A DNA stretch of 64,000 bases, taken from Flavobacteriaceae bacterium (lineage in GTDB: Bacteria; Bacteroidota; Bacteroidia; Flavobacteriales; Flavobacteriaceae). The stretch covers positions 38,633 to 102,632 of the forward strand of contig JAIXYI010000006.1 of NCBI GenBank assembly GCA_027490305.1, in the 5' to 3' direction. Position 1 is the stretch's first letter, and every line of letters starts with the position of its first letter. This document shows positions 28,417-37,800 of this stretch, piece after piece. The notes under the pieces are model-generated. The model made no database searches. It worked only from the letters and a program-made list of their open reading frames with translations, and was not told the DNA's origin. A program made the position numbers and the translations under genes.

Positions 28417-29544
28417 TCACCCGACGTAAAAGAGATCCGAGGCGAGTCCGTCCGCCAGGAATTTTCCTTTTTGTGTCGTTTTCAATGCGTCTCCTTCCAA
28501 CTGCAACAATCCTTCCTCAATAAACCGGGCCGACGATGCGAGCAGGTAGCGGTGGAAATCGGCTCCAAATTCACTCTCCACTTTTGAGAGAGAAATACCC
28601 CACATCGTCCGCAATCCGGTCATGACGGTTTCATTGAACCGGTCAGCGGGTGTCAATACTTCCGTTTCTGCCGGACGGACCGTATCGTGTATACCTTTGA
28701 TGTAAAGCGTATTGTTCGCGACATTCCAGCTTCGCGATACGCCGTCATAACTATGCGCTGACGGGCCGATGCCGATGTAGTTTTTACCCAACCAATACGC
28801 CGAGTTATTACGGGAGAAGTACCCGGGTTTCCCGAAATTCGACAGTTCATAATGAAGGAAGCCCGCCTCAGACAATCGATTCGACAACAAATGAAAATGC
28901 CGGTTCGCCGCTTCGTCAGACGGAGCGTTTACCTGTCCGGTTGCGATCATTTTCTTCAAGGCCGTTCGCGGTTCGACGGTGAGGGCGTAGCTTGAAATGT
29001 GCGGTACACCCGAGGCGACTACGGTTTCGACGTTGGTGAGCCACTTGTCGTCGTCCATCCCCGGAATGCCGTAGATGAGGTCAACCGAGATGTTGTCGAA
29101 ATACAACACGGCTTCTGCCAGCACCCGTTTGGCGGATTCGGCATCGTGGGCGCGGTTCATCATTCGAAGGTCGTCGTCGAAGAACGATTGTATGCCGATG
29201 CTCAGGCGGTTGATGGGTGTGGCGGCCCACTCGGCCAGTTTTCCATCAGAAAGGTCGTCTGGATTGGCTTCGAGGGTGATTTCCGGATAATCTGAGACGG
29301 TATAATGACGGTAAATAGCGTCAATTAACCGCCCGATTTCGCCGGTCGAGAACACACTTGGCGTACCGCCTCCGAAGTAAATCGTTTCAATGGGCTCGCT
29401 TCCGGCCTCGGCTTTCCGCATTTCGATTTCCGACAGCAAAGCCGAAAGCATGTCGTCTTTTTTCTTGAGGGACGTAGAAAAATGGAAGTCACAGTAGTGA
29501 CAGGCTTGTTTGCAAAAAGGGATATGGAGGTAGATGCCCGACAA
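28417..29544 (-). CDS. hemW: Radical SAM heme chaperone HemW
   Basis: This 375-residue radical SAM protein binds a 4Fe-4S cluster through Cys11-x3-Cys15-x2-Cys18 (CKQACHYC). HemW delivers heme to respiratory enzymes and is often misnamed coproporphyrinogen oxidase. I place the start at a TTG codon (29542-29544), because translation from it gives MSGIYLHIPF, the normal HemW N-terminus; there is no ATG nearby, and a longer frame would run 95 nt into ruvC. GGGTPS (near residue 70) and the C-terminal HemW domain are present. ruvC ends 11 nt upstream. Confidence 0.92.
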   Translation of the reverse strand: MSGIYLHIPFCKQACHYCDFHFSTSLKKKDDMLSALLSEIEMRKAEAGSEPIETIYFGGGTPSVFSTGEIGRLIDAIYRHYTVSDYPEITLEANPDDLSDGKLAEWAATPINRLSIGIQSFFDDDLRMMNRAHDAESAKRVLAEAVLYFDNISVDLIYGIPGMDDDKWLTNVETVVASGVPHISSYALTVEPRTALKKMIATGQVNAPSDEAANRHFHLLSNRLSEAGFLHYELSNFGKPGYFSRNNSAYWLGKNYIGIGPSAHSYDGVSRSWNVANNTLYIKGIHDTVRPAETEVLTPADRFNETVMTGLRTMWGISLSKVESEFGADFHRYLLASSARFIEEGLLQLEGDALKTTQKGKFLADGLASDLFYVG

Positions 29545-29555
29545 GCGAATATGAT

Positions 29556-30107
29556 TTACCGGATGCGTTCTTCGTTCTGTTTCACAAACGCATCCCAGCC
29601 CGTATAGCTTTTGCCGCCGGTGACCTTCCCTGAGTTGAAAAAATGACACACGGCTGCCGCAAGTCCGTCGGTACTGTCGAGGTTTTTCGGCAGTTCCTTC
29701 AGGCCAAGCAGTTGTTGCAGCATTTTCGCCACCTGTTCTTTGCTGGCATTTCCGTTTCCGGTAATCGCCATCTTGATTTTCTTGGGCTCATACTCCGTAA
29801 TGGGAATTTGACGCGACAGCCCCGCCGCCATGGCCACGCCCTGTGCCCGTCCCAGCTTGAGCATCGACTGCACGTTTTTCCCAAAGAAAGGTGCCTCGAT
29901 CGCAATCTCGTCGGGCAAATGGGTTTCAATCAATTCGATGGTGCGCTCGAAGATGATGCGGAGTTTCGTGTAATGGTCGTCGTATTTAGAAAGCTGGAGT
30001 TCGTTGAGTTGTACAAACGACATTGTCTTCCCCACCACCCGGATGAGTCCGAAACCCATCACCGTCGTGCCCGGATCGATTCCCAATATAATGCGTTCGT
30101 TTGCCAT
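29556..30107 (-). CDS. ruvC: Crossover junction endodeoxyribonuclease RuvC
   Basis: This 183-residue Holliday-junction resolvase has all four catalytic carboxylates in place: Asp11 (GIDPG), Glu71 (IEAPFF), Asp144 and Asp147 ([10 protein letters not shown]). It cuts recombination intermediates processed by RuvAB, which are not in this window. The start ATG at 30105-30107 lies 19 nt from the divergent flippase gene. It precedes hemW in the same direction. Confidence 0.96.
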   Translation of the reverse strand: MANERIILGIDPGTTVMGFGLIRVVGKTMSFVQLNELQLSKYDDHYTKLRIIFERTIELIETHLPDEIAIEAPFFGKNVQSMLKLGRAQGVAMAAGLSRQIPITEYEPKKIKMAITGNGNASKEQVAKMLQQLLGLKELPKNLDSTDGLAAAVCHFFNSGKVTGGKSYTGWDAFVKQNEERIR

Positions 30108-30126
30108 TTAGTCGTTACTTTGCGGC

Positions 30127-31065
30127 GTGAGATCCGCTACCAACAAAACTAAGCAATTCCTCATTGGGTCCGCCAAACTTTTAGTGGCGATTGCCGCTGT
30201 TTATTCGCTGTATGCGGAGCTCTCCGACCCGACCCGACATGACTGGCGTGCGTTCTTCACCACACTCGGTGATCATTTCGATCCGAAACTGGTTGTCGTC
30301 ATCCTCTTATTGGCGTTCACCAACCGCTTCCTCGAAGTACTCAAGTGGCAGAATCTCGTGCGGGTTATCGACCGAATCAGCATTGGTGCGTCCACACGCC
30401 AGGTGCTGGCCGGCATGGCCTTCGGCATCGTGACGCCGGCGGGCATAGGAGAATATGCGGGGAAGGCGTTCTTTTTTCCGGCAGAATCCCGTAAGAAAAT
30501 CGTCTTCCTGAACCTGCTGTGCAATGGCATCCAGATGGTGTTGTCGGTGCTGTTCGGCGTGTTTGGGTTATTGTATTTCAATACGCTGTCGCCTGTGTTG
30601 AGCGCTAAGGTAATAGTCGCGACGGCGGGAGTCACACTGACGGTGGCACTTGCCTTACTGCTCACACGGAAACTTACGATCAAAGGATGGTCGATCGAAC
30701 GGTTGTTGCACAAAATAAACCGTATTCCACGGGATATCCACCGCCGGAATGTGCTGTTCGCCATCGGTCGGTACCTCTCGTTTTCGCATCAGCAATACCT
30801 GTTGCTACTGCTGTTTGGTGCCCACTCCGATTACCTTCCTACTCTGGCGGTAATCGCGGGGGTCTACCTACTGGCGTCGTGCCTGCCTACGTTCCAGTTG
30901 TTGGATTTTGCGGTCAAGGGAAGCCTGTCGGTCTTTTTCTTTGAACAGATTGGGGTCGATGGTATTCCGGTTCTGTTCGCCGCCACCTCGATGTGGTTGC
31001 TGAATGTGGTGATCCCGGTGGTTATCGGAAGCTATTTCGTCATTCGATTACGCGTTGCAAAATGA
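30127..31065 (+). CDS. UPF0104/LPG-flippase-like membrane protein
   Basis: This 312-residue protein has about eight membrane segments and the family signature GIGEYAGKAFFF near 103-114 (PAGIGEYAGK). It belongs to the lysylphosphatidylglycerol synthetase/UPF0104 membrane domain family, which includes flippase-like proteins. No aminoacyl-transferase domain is present. It uses a GTG start at 30127, only a few bases after a near -7 sequence (TTACTTTG), so the leader would be nearly absent. Its stop overlaps the GT2 gene (ATGA), suggesting that both handle one glycolipid (inference). Confidence 0.84.
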   Translation: MRSATNKTKQFLIGSAKLLVAIAAVYSLYAELSDPTRHDWRAFFTTLGDHFDPKLVVVILLLAFTNRFLEVLKWQNLVRVIDRISIGASTRQVLAGMAFGIVTPAGIGEYAGKAFFFPAESRKKIVFLNLLCNGIQMVLSVLFGVFGLLYFNTLSPVLSAKVIVATAGVTLTVALALLLTRKLTIKGWSIERLLHKINRIPRDIHRRNVLFAIGRYLSFSHQQYLLLLLFGAHSDYLPTLAVIAGVYLLASCLPTFQLLDFAVKGSLSVFFFEQIGVDGIPVLFAATSMWLLNVVIPVVIGSYFVIRLRVAK

Positions 31066-32189
31066 GCGCCGTGTTCCTTATAATACTTTGTGTGGCTTAT
31101 GTTGCGCTTATAGGGGCCTTCTCGTATGGTTTTGAGAAAGTGCCGGAGTTCCGGGCATCCCGTCCGACGCCGACAACGCGTTTTTGTATGGTCGTTCCTT
31201 TCCGAAATGAAGAGAACTGTCTCCCGACTTTACTAGCCTCTCTGGCGGAACTGGACTACCCATCGGAGTTACTCGAATATATCTTCGTTGACGATGCGTC
31301 CGATGACGCGTCGGTCGCCCTTATCCGATCGGCATCGCTTCTTTTTCCGGTGTCGATCCTTCCCAACCGACGGCTTACCGCATCACCCAAGAAGGACGCT
31401 ATTGTGACGGCGGTTGAGGCGACCAACATGGACTGGATCATCACGACCGACGCCGATTGCACGATGGGTCCCAATTGGCTGCGCGCCTATGATGCCTTTA
31501 TACAAGAGGAACAGCCCGACTTTATCGCTGCACCCGTTGGTGTTCCAAGTCAGTCTCAGTATTGGCCCGCGTTGCAGCTAATGGAACACATGGCGTTGCA
31601 GGGGGCGACCATAGGCGGGTTCGGAATCGGGATGCCATTTCTTTGCAATGGAGCGAATATGGCCTATACGAAGCACTTTTTCCAGGAATCGTATGGTTAT
31701 TTAGGGAACGATGCCATCGCCAGCGGTGACGACGTTTTTCTGTTACACAAGGCGGTGCAGGCCGGGAAGAAAACCGCTTTCCTGAAAGCGAAGGACGCCA
31801 TCGTCTGGACGGGGCTGGCTCCGGATTTCGCTACCTATGTCCAACAACGCGTGCGCTGGGCCCGGAAGTCGTCGGGTTATCGAAACACGTTTGCGCGGAT
31901 CGTGGCGGGTGTGGTGTTTTTTGGGAATCTTTTCCCGGCCCTGGCCTTGGTTTGTCTTTTGTGGCGCCGTTCGCTGTCCGGCCATTCCGACCTTCACACG
32001 GCAGCCTGGTTTTTTGCTTTTAAATGTATGGTGGATTACGCCTTACTGACGAAAACGCGCCGTTTTTTCGGGGTATATGCCTATCACTTTTTCTCGGGTT
32101 CACTGGTGTATCCTTTTCTTTCGAGTTTCGTGGCCACCCGCTCGATGTGGGGCGGCTACACCTGGAAAGGACGGCGGTTTCGTCGTTAG
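31062..32189 (+). CDS. Family 2 glycosyltransferase, membrane-anchored
   Basis: This 375-residue processive-type GT2 has an N-terminal membrane segment (about 1-22), the nucleotide-sugar motifs VDDASDD (near 85) and TTDADC (near 128), and the QQRVRW motif (QxxRW, near 262). Two or three C-terminal membrane segments follow. These elements mark an inverting GT-A enzyme acting at the cytoplasmic face of the membrane. The acceptor, probably a lipid, is not deducible. It starts inside the stop of the UPF0104 gene and ends overlapping the convergent lipoprotein gene by 4 nt. Confidence 0.88.
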   Translation: MSAVFLIILCVAYVALIGAFSYGFEKVPEFRASRPTPTTRFCMVVPFRNEENCLPTLLASLAELDYPSELLEYIFVDDASDDASVALIRSASLLFPVSILPNRRLTASPKKDAIVTAVEATNMDWIITTDADCTMGPNWLRAYDAFIQEEQPDFIAAPVGVPSQSQYWPALQLMEHMALQGATIGGFGIGMPFLCNGANMAYTKHFFQESYGYLGNDAIASGDDVFLLHKAVQAGKKTAFLKAKDAIVWTGLAPDFATYVQQRVRWARKSSGYRNTFARIVAGVVFFGNLFPALALVCLLWRRSLSGHSDLHTAAWFFAFKCMVDYALLTKTRRFFGVYAYHFFSGSLVYPFLSSFVATRSMWGGYTWKGRRFRR

Positions 32190-32641
32190 TCGGCTTTGAG
32201 TACGACGGGAAGGATGAACTCGGTCTTAACCGGCAGTCCGCGCTTCAAGGCAGGATTTACGGTCGGGAAATCGGCCAGTCGCGCGTGGATCAGGCTGTCA
32301 CATGCGACCCACTGCGCATCCGCACAGGCGAATCCGACGTGCGCATCGGGAAAGACGGTAACAGTAACACGTAAGGTGTCGGGCGCCGGATAACCGGCCG
32401 GAAGCGTATCGGCATTGAGCCGTTCCTGTATGGTTTGCCGTATGAAATCGAAAAAGCAGTTGCGGCGCTGTTCTTTATCGGGAAGCGAGTCGCAGGCGGC
32501 TACCGATGGATATTCGTCTACCGATTTCCAATCAATCGAACGCATTTCCTTCTGCAACAGTTCGTCTTTTGACGGCACGCGTCCGCCGATGTCCTTGCAG
32601 GCAACCAGCAACAGCAAACCGAGCAAGAGGAGTTTCTTCAC
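32186..32641 (-). CDS. Putative lipoprotein with a TonB-C-like tail
   Basis: This 151-residue product has a lipoprotein signal peptide with lipobox LLVAC (Cys15). The C-terminal 40 or so residues (FPTVNPALKRGLPV then TEFILPVVLK) resemble the TonB C-terminal domain pattern that Bacteroidota reuse in small exported proteins. I do not recognise a named family, and no plug-binding partner is adjacent. It overlaps the upstream small secreted-protein gene by 4 nt on the minus strand, so the two are likely co-expressed. Both face the glycosyltransferase tail to tail. Confidence 0.7.
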   Translation of the reverse strand: MKKLLLLGLLLLVACKDIGGRVPSKDELLQKEMRSIDWKSVDEYPSVAACDSLPDKEQRRNCFFDFIRQTIQERLNADTLPAGYPAPDTLRVTVTVFPDAHVGFACADAQWVACDSLIHARLADFPTVNPALKRGLPVKTEFILPVVLKAD

Positions 32642-33009
32642 GGCTTTTGGTTTTTCGAAGCTACGTAGTCGGAGTAGCGCTTATTGAACCACTCGGCGCT
32701 GCTTTTCTTGGCGGCTTCCTTTTCTTTGGGATAGAGCATGCCCATGCGCTCCGAATACCAGGCAATCCGGACGGTGTAGCCGTAGTATTCTTCTTTAGTC
32801 AGGACGGTTGGGTTGGTCGGACCTGTTTTTTGGAAGAACTCGAGAAACAGCGCATCGAATTCTTTATGGCTGTAATTGACGGCCTCGCTGCGGAATTTTT
32901 TCTTCAGGGCCAGGCGTAATTCGAGGTCTTCATCCGATGTGGGGGCAGCCTGGGCCAGCGCCCGTGGAGACAGAACCAAAAGAAGCAACAGGATAAGGGC
33001 CTTTTTCAT
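32638..33009 (-). CDS. Hypothetical small secreted protein
   Basis: This 123-residue protein has a signal peptide ending near residue 20 (PRALAQ). The mature part is helical and charged, with no recognised domain. Its stop overlaps the start of the lipoprotein gene downstream (ATGA pattern on the minus strand), so they form a two-gene unit. The function is unknown; export to the periplasm is inferred from the signal peptide. Confidence 0.72.
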   Translation of the reverse strand: MKKALILLLLLVLSPRALAQAAPTSDEDLELRLALKKKFRSEAVNYSHKEFDALFLEFFQKTGPTNPTVLTKEEYYGYTVRIAWYSERMGMLYPKEKEAAKKSSAEWFNKRYSDYVASKNQKP

Positions 33010-33135
33010 ACGGTGTGATGAGGTCGAAAGGTACTAAAATTACGGATAAGCGCAACCCATTCGCGGACTCCGCTTTAGGGCATCATTTTTCAGGGAGGGC
33101 CTAAAAATCAAAAAAGCCCTCCAATTTAATGGAAA

Positions 33136-33165
33136 GCTTTTCATCGGTCTAACTACTAAACCAGC
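33136..33165 (-). pseudogene. Possible tRNA-Asp remnant joining 5' and 3' ends
   Basis: Bases 33151-33165 match the 5' end of the tRNA-Asp region (33318-33332) at 13 of 15 positions. The adjoining 33136-33150 resembles the tRNA 3' end and flank (33248-33261). This looks like a second copy that lost its centre, but chance similarity is possible. Confidence 0.35.
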
Positions 33166-33215
33166 CTCGCCTCTCAGCGAGACTAAACAACACAACTGCT
33201 TTTGATGCTTTGGGC

Positions 33216-33242
33216 AAAAAAGCCTTTCAATTACGAAAGGCT
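33216..33242 (-). terminator. Terminator of tRNA-Asp
   Basis: On the minus strand agcctttc and gaaaggct (33221-33228 and 33235-33242) form an 8-bp stem followed by six T. Confidence 0.87.
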
Positions 33243-33255
33243 TCTTTGCTTTTAG

Positions 33256-33329
33256 CGGTCTGGACGGGACTCGAACCCGCGACCTCCGCCGTGACAGGGC
33301 GGCATTCTAACCAACTGAACTACCAAACC
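33256..33329 (-). tRNA. tRNA-Asp (GTC)
   Basis: The 74-nt gene folds as a standard cloverleaf. The acceptor stem GGTTTGG pairs with CCAGACC (one G-U pair), the discriminator is G, and the anticodon loop CTGTCAC between CCGCC and GGCGG gives anticodon GTC. The T-arm shows GGTTCGAGTCC. CCA is not encoded. A consensus -7 promoter lies 18 nt upstream and a terminator 13 nt downstream, so it is a single-gene transcript. Confidence 0.96.
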
Positions 33330-33347
33330 AGTGCTGAATAGCGAGTG

Positions 33348-33355
33348 CAAATATA
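33348..33355 (-). promoter_or_regulatory. Promoter -7 element of tRNA-Asp
   Basis: TATATTTG on the minus strand is an exact consensus match 18 nt upstream of the tRNA 5' end. Confidence 0.72.
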
Positions 33356-33402
33356 GAACCGTTTTTCATATTTGCAAGTCCTTTTTTCAAAAAAAATTTG
33401 TG

Positions 33403-34332
33403 CTAGCCGCCAAAACTTTGCTTTTCAACCAAATAAGTCGTGAGGATTTTTTCAAAATCGGCGCCGACATTTACCGGCACATACCGAATTCGGTTTTGGA
33501 TGCAGGTCGCCGAGAGATCTTCGAAGTACTTCCGTACCCCTTCCTCATAGCGTTCCCGGATGTTGTCGGCGAAAATGCGAACCTCGTCGCCGGTTTCGAC
33601 GTCAATGAACTTCCGCGGGGCGTTGTCGTATTGGAATTTCAGCTCGGTCTTTTCATCCACAACATGGAAGACGACCACTTTGTGCTTATCGTGCCGAAGG
33701 TGTTGCAGGGCATTGAAAAGGGCCTCATTGCCCGATGCCTGGAACATATCGGTAAACAGGATGATCATTGACCGACGGTGCATTTTCTCCGCAATCTGGT
33801 GCAGGAACCGAACCGTGTCGGTTTTCTTCGGCTCGCGCGGCGACGCCAGCAATTGCTCGAGCTTGTCAAGTACCATCCGATGGTGCCGCTCGCTGCCTTT
33901 CTCAGGCGCGTAGTATTCGTAGGTATCGGAGTAGATGCTGAGTCCCACCGCATCGCGCTGCTTCTTCAGCAGGTTCATCAAAACAGCGGAAGCCAATACG
34001 GAAAAACCGACCTTGCTTTCATAGAACGCTTGTCCTGGATCTAGCTTCGGATAATGCATCGATGACGAATTATCGATGATTAAGTGGCACCGCAGATTGG
34101 TTTCCTCTTCATAGCGTTTGGTATACAAACGGTCGGTCTTGGCAAAGAGTTTCCAGTCGATATGCTTGGTCGTTTCGCCGCGGTTGTAGATCTTGTGTTC
34201 GGCAAACTCGGCCGAGAAACCGTGAAACGGACTCTTATGCATACCAGAAATAAACCCTTCGACAATTTGCCCGGCCAGCAATTCGAGGTGCTTGAAACTC
34301 GATATCTTCTCTACTTGTGATTCGATCTTCAT
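33403..34332 (-). CDS. DUF58 domain protein
   Basis: This 309-residue protein starts at ATG 34332 (MKIESQVEKISSF), the family start in flavobacteria. It contains the DUF58 core with the motif RGETTKHIDWKLFAKTDRLYTKRYEEE near residue 50-80 and a following von Willebrand-like segment with DNSSSM (near 91). DUF58 proteins commonly accompany MoxR ATPases in envelope or chaperone roles, but none is adjacent here. It follows the trxA terminator directly. Confidence 0.9.
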   Translation of the reverse strand: MKIESQVEKISSFKHLELLAGQIVEGFISGMHKSPFHGFSAEFAEHKIYNRGETTKHIDWKLFAKTDRLYTKRYEEETNLRCHLIIDNSSSMHYPKLDPGQAFYESKVGFSVLASAVLMNLLKKQRDAVGLSIYSDTYEYYAPEKGSERHHRMVLDKLEQLLASPREPKKTDTVRFLHQIAEKMHRRSMIILFTDMFQASGNEALFNALQHLRHDKHKVVVFHVVDEKTELKFQYDNAPRKFIDVETGDEVRIFADNIRERYEEGVRKYFEDLSATCIQNRIRYVPVNVGADFEKILTTYLVEKQSFGG

Positions 34333-34349
34333 GGACGTAAAGATAAAAG

Positions 34350-34376
34350 AAAAACCCGGCACGGGGCCGGGCTTTT
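34350..34376 (-). terminator. Terminator of trxA
   Basis: cccggc (34355-34360) and gccggg (34366-34371) form a GC stem with T-run on the minus strand, 22 nt past the trxA stop. Confidence 0.88.
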
Positions 34377-34398
34377 CCACCTATGTGCAATTTGAATC

Positions 34399-34722
34399 TT
34401 ACGCGTTTATGGCCTGGTTAAGGGCTTCTGTGTAGGTCGTTTTAGGCGCTACACCTACCTGGCGTCCTACTACTTCTCCGTTTTTGAAAACCAAAACGGT
34501 CGGAATGTTGCGGATACCATATTGTGCGGCAAAGTTTTGGTTGTTGTCGACATCGACTTTACCTACTACCGCTTTACCGGCGAATTCGTGGCTCAGTTCT
34601 TCGATGATCGGACCTACCATACGACAAGGTCCACACCATGCGGCCCAAAAATCAACCATTACCGGCTTATCGGATTGCAAGACTACTTCTGTGAAGTTTT
34701 CGTCTGTTATTTCAAGTGCCAT
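34399..34722 (-). CDS. trxA: Thioredoxin
   Basis: This 107-residue protein is a classical thioredoxin. The active site WCGPC (Cys30 and Cys33) follows the FWAAW beta strand, and the cis-proline segment appears as IPTVLVFKNG near residue 75. There is no signal peptide, so it is the cytoplasmic disulfide reductase. A -7 promoter element lies 26 nt upstream and a terminator immediately downstream, so it is monocistronic. Confidence 0.96.
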   Translation of the reverse strand: MALEITDENFTEVVLQSDKPVMVDFWAAWCGPCRMVGPIIEELSHEFAGKAVVGKVDVDNNQNFAAQYGIRNIPTVLVFKNGEVVGRQVGVAPKTTYTEALNQAINA

Positions 34723-34748
34723 TTGTACGTGTCTTAAGAATTATGGCA

Positions 34749-34756
34749 CAAAGTTA
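34749..34756 (-). promoter_or_regulatory. Promoter -7 element of trxA
   Basis: TAACTTTG on the minus strand matches TAnnTTTG exactly, 26 nt before the ATG. Confidence 0.7.
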
Positions 34757-34831
34757 CAACACAATTCCTAAAATTGCTGTTAACCCTATCGGTTTTGACT
34801 ATGCGGATATTGTGCGTCTCGATTGGTAGGG

Positions 34832-37800
34832 TCAGTTCAGTTTAAACCGCACGTCCAAACGCTCCAATTCCTTCAGTAACTCGGCGGAAATCGCGACTTT
34901 AAGCTTCCGGCTCGGCATCGTCAGGTGGGTAAGCACGCGCACTTCTTCCACTTCATTCACCTCGATATCGTTGAGGTCGCCTTCCCCGTCTGCCGTGGCT
35001 TCGATGGCCTCGTTATCGGGCGTTACGGCAACGGCTACCGCGACGGGTCGTTTCACTTTTTCTAATTCCAGTACTTCAAAAGCAACGGTCTTATCACCTT
35101 TGTTTGCCTGGAAGATATGGCTGAGTTCGTGTATGAAGTCGTTGCGGATGTCTTCGATGTTCAGGTTCAACGTCAATTTCTTGGCTTGGGTGGCCAATAC
35201 GTCCTGCAGCATTTTGACCTCAAGGAACTGCAACCGCGGCTCTGATTTCTTGCCGGTTTCACGGTTTACCCATCCTTCTTTTACGTTGACCTTGAAATAA
35301 AGGAACTGATTACCGGCGAGGTAATGACGAAACTTCAGGAACTCTTCGTCGAACATCCGGAATTCGTGGCTTTCGTCGAAGCCTTCCAGCGTAAACATGC
35401 CCCAATCTTTGCCGTTTTTGGCGGTGCGGTATTGTACGTTCGTTACGATGCCGGCGAAGGTGAGGTTCTTGCCGACGTAATTCTCGAGGTTTTTCAGCGC
35501 CTCCAGCCGTGCCGAACAGAAATATTTCATCTCGAAACGGAAATCGTCAAGCGGATGGCCGGAGATGTAAATCCCCACGACTTCTTTCTCGCGGGCGAGT
35601 TTCTCCATCGTGCTCCACTCTTCACAGGGCGGTACCAGAGGCTCCGGAATCTGGACGTCGCTGGCCTCGCCAAAGAGGCTCACCTGCGATGAATTCTCGT
35701 TTTCCTGGAATTTCGAGCCGTAACGCATGGCTTTTTCCAGGAAGGTGCTATTGTCGGTATCCTGGTGGAAATACTGCGCACGATGGGTGTCTGAAAACGT
35801 ATCGAAACCGCCTGCCAGCGCCAGGTTCTCAAACGCTTTTTTGTTTGCCGCCCGAAGGTCAACGCGCTTGGCAAGGTCAAAGATCGAACGGTATTTGGCG
35901 GCTTTGCGGTTCTCTACAATCGTCACCACGGCCCCCGAACCCACGCCCTTGATGGCACCCATGCCGAAGCGGATGGCATACGATTCGTTTACCGTAAACT
36001 TATAGAACGATTCGTTCACGCACGGACCCAATACGGCCAATCCCATGCGTTTACATTCTTCCATAAAGAACGAAATCTGCTTAATGTCGCTCATGTTGTT
36101 CGACAGCACCGCCGCCATGTATTCAGCCGGATAGTTGGCTTTCAGATAAGCGGTTTGGTACGCTACCCAGGCATAGCAGGTCGAGTGCGATTTGTTGAAC
36201 GCATATTCGGCAAACGCCTCCCAGTCTTTCCAGATTTTTTCGAGTACGTCTTGCGGATGGCCGTTTTCCATGGCCTGGCTGACGAACTTAGGCTTCATTT
36301 TGTCAAGTACGTCGCGCTGCTTTTTACCCATCGCTTTCCGGAGTACGTCGGCGTCGCCTTTTGAGAAATTCGCCAGTTTCTGCGACAGCAACATCACCTG
36401 TTCCTGGTAAACGGTGATGCCGTAGGTGTCTTTCAGGAGTTCTTCGCAGGCGGGAAGGTCATACACGATTTCTTCTTCGCCGTTTTTCCGCCGGATGAAG
36501 CTCGGGATATACGCAATCGGCCCCGGACGGTAAAGTGCGTTCATTGCGATGAGGTCGCCGAACACCGTCGGTTTCAGCTCCTTCATGTATTTCTGCATAC
36601 CGGGCGATTCGTACTGGAAGATACCGACGGTTTCGCCGCGCTGGAAGAGTTGGTAGGTCTTTTCGTCGTCGATCGGGAAGGCGTCAGGATCAAGTTCGAC
36701 GCCCGTGCGGTATTTGATGAGCTTGACGGTGTCTTTGATAAGGGTCAGCGTCTTGAGCCCGAGGAAGTCCATTTTCAGCAAGCCGGCGCTTTCTACCACC
36801 GAGTTGTCGAACTGCGTAACGAAAAGGTCAGAGTCTTTCGCCGTGGCCACCGGTACAAATTTCGTAATGTCGTCGGGTGTAATGATGACCCCACAGGCGT
36901 GGATGCCGGTGTTCCGCAGGTTGCCTTCGAGCATTTGCGCCTGCTGGATGGTTTGGGCACCCAAATCACCACCCGATGCCAACGCCTGCAGTTCTTTGGC
37001 CCGGTCAAAATCTTCAGGGCGAAGTGCGGCTTTTAACGCAGCGTCGTCGAGGCTGAAGGTCTTGGCAAGGCTCAGGTTGTTCGGGATGAGCTTCGCGATA
37101 CGGTCGGCTTCAAACAGCGGCAGGTCGAGCACACGCGCAGTGTCGCGTACGGCCGATTTCGCAGCCATGGTGCCATAGGTGATGATCTGTGCGACTTGTT
37201 TCGCACCGTATTTGCGGATAACGTAGTCCATGACCGAGGCCCGCCCTTCGTCGTCGAAGTCGATGTCGATATCGGGAAGCGACACCCGGTCAGGGTTGAG
37301 GAACCTCTCGAAGAGGAGGTTGTATTGCAACGGATCGATGTTGGTGATGCCCAGGCAATACGCCACCACCGAACCGGCGGCTGATCCACGGCCCGGACCA
37401 ACAGAAACGCCCATTTTGCGGGCTTCGGCGATGAAATCCTGTACGATGAGGAAGTAGCCCGGATACCCGGAATTCTCAATCGTCATCAACTCAAAATCGA
37501 TGCGCTCACGGGTTTCGTTGTTCAGGTCGCCATAGCGTCGTTCGGCACCTTTGTAGGTGAGGTGCCGCAAGTAGGCGTTTTCTCCGCGTTTGCCACCGTC
37601 TGCCGCATCTTCGGGCACGATAAACGCTTCGGGAATTTCGAATTTGGGGAGAAGTACCTCGCGGGCCAGCGTATAGATTTCTACCTGGTCGACGATTTCC
37701 TGTAGGTTGGCAATAGCGTCGGGAAGGTCGCGGAACAGCGCCTTCATTTCGTCGCCCGACTTGAAATAATATTCCTGGTTCGGGAGTCCGTAGCGGTAGC

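Larger units (their letters stand above)
33010..33255. other. Non-coding region between tRNA-Asp and the small secreted-protein gene
   Basis: It contains an imperfect hairpin at about 33110-33142 (aaaagc with gctttt), a tRNA-Asp-like remnant at 33136-33165 and the tRNA terminator. I see no ORF. Confidence 0.45.
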
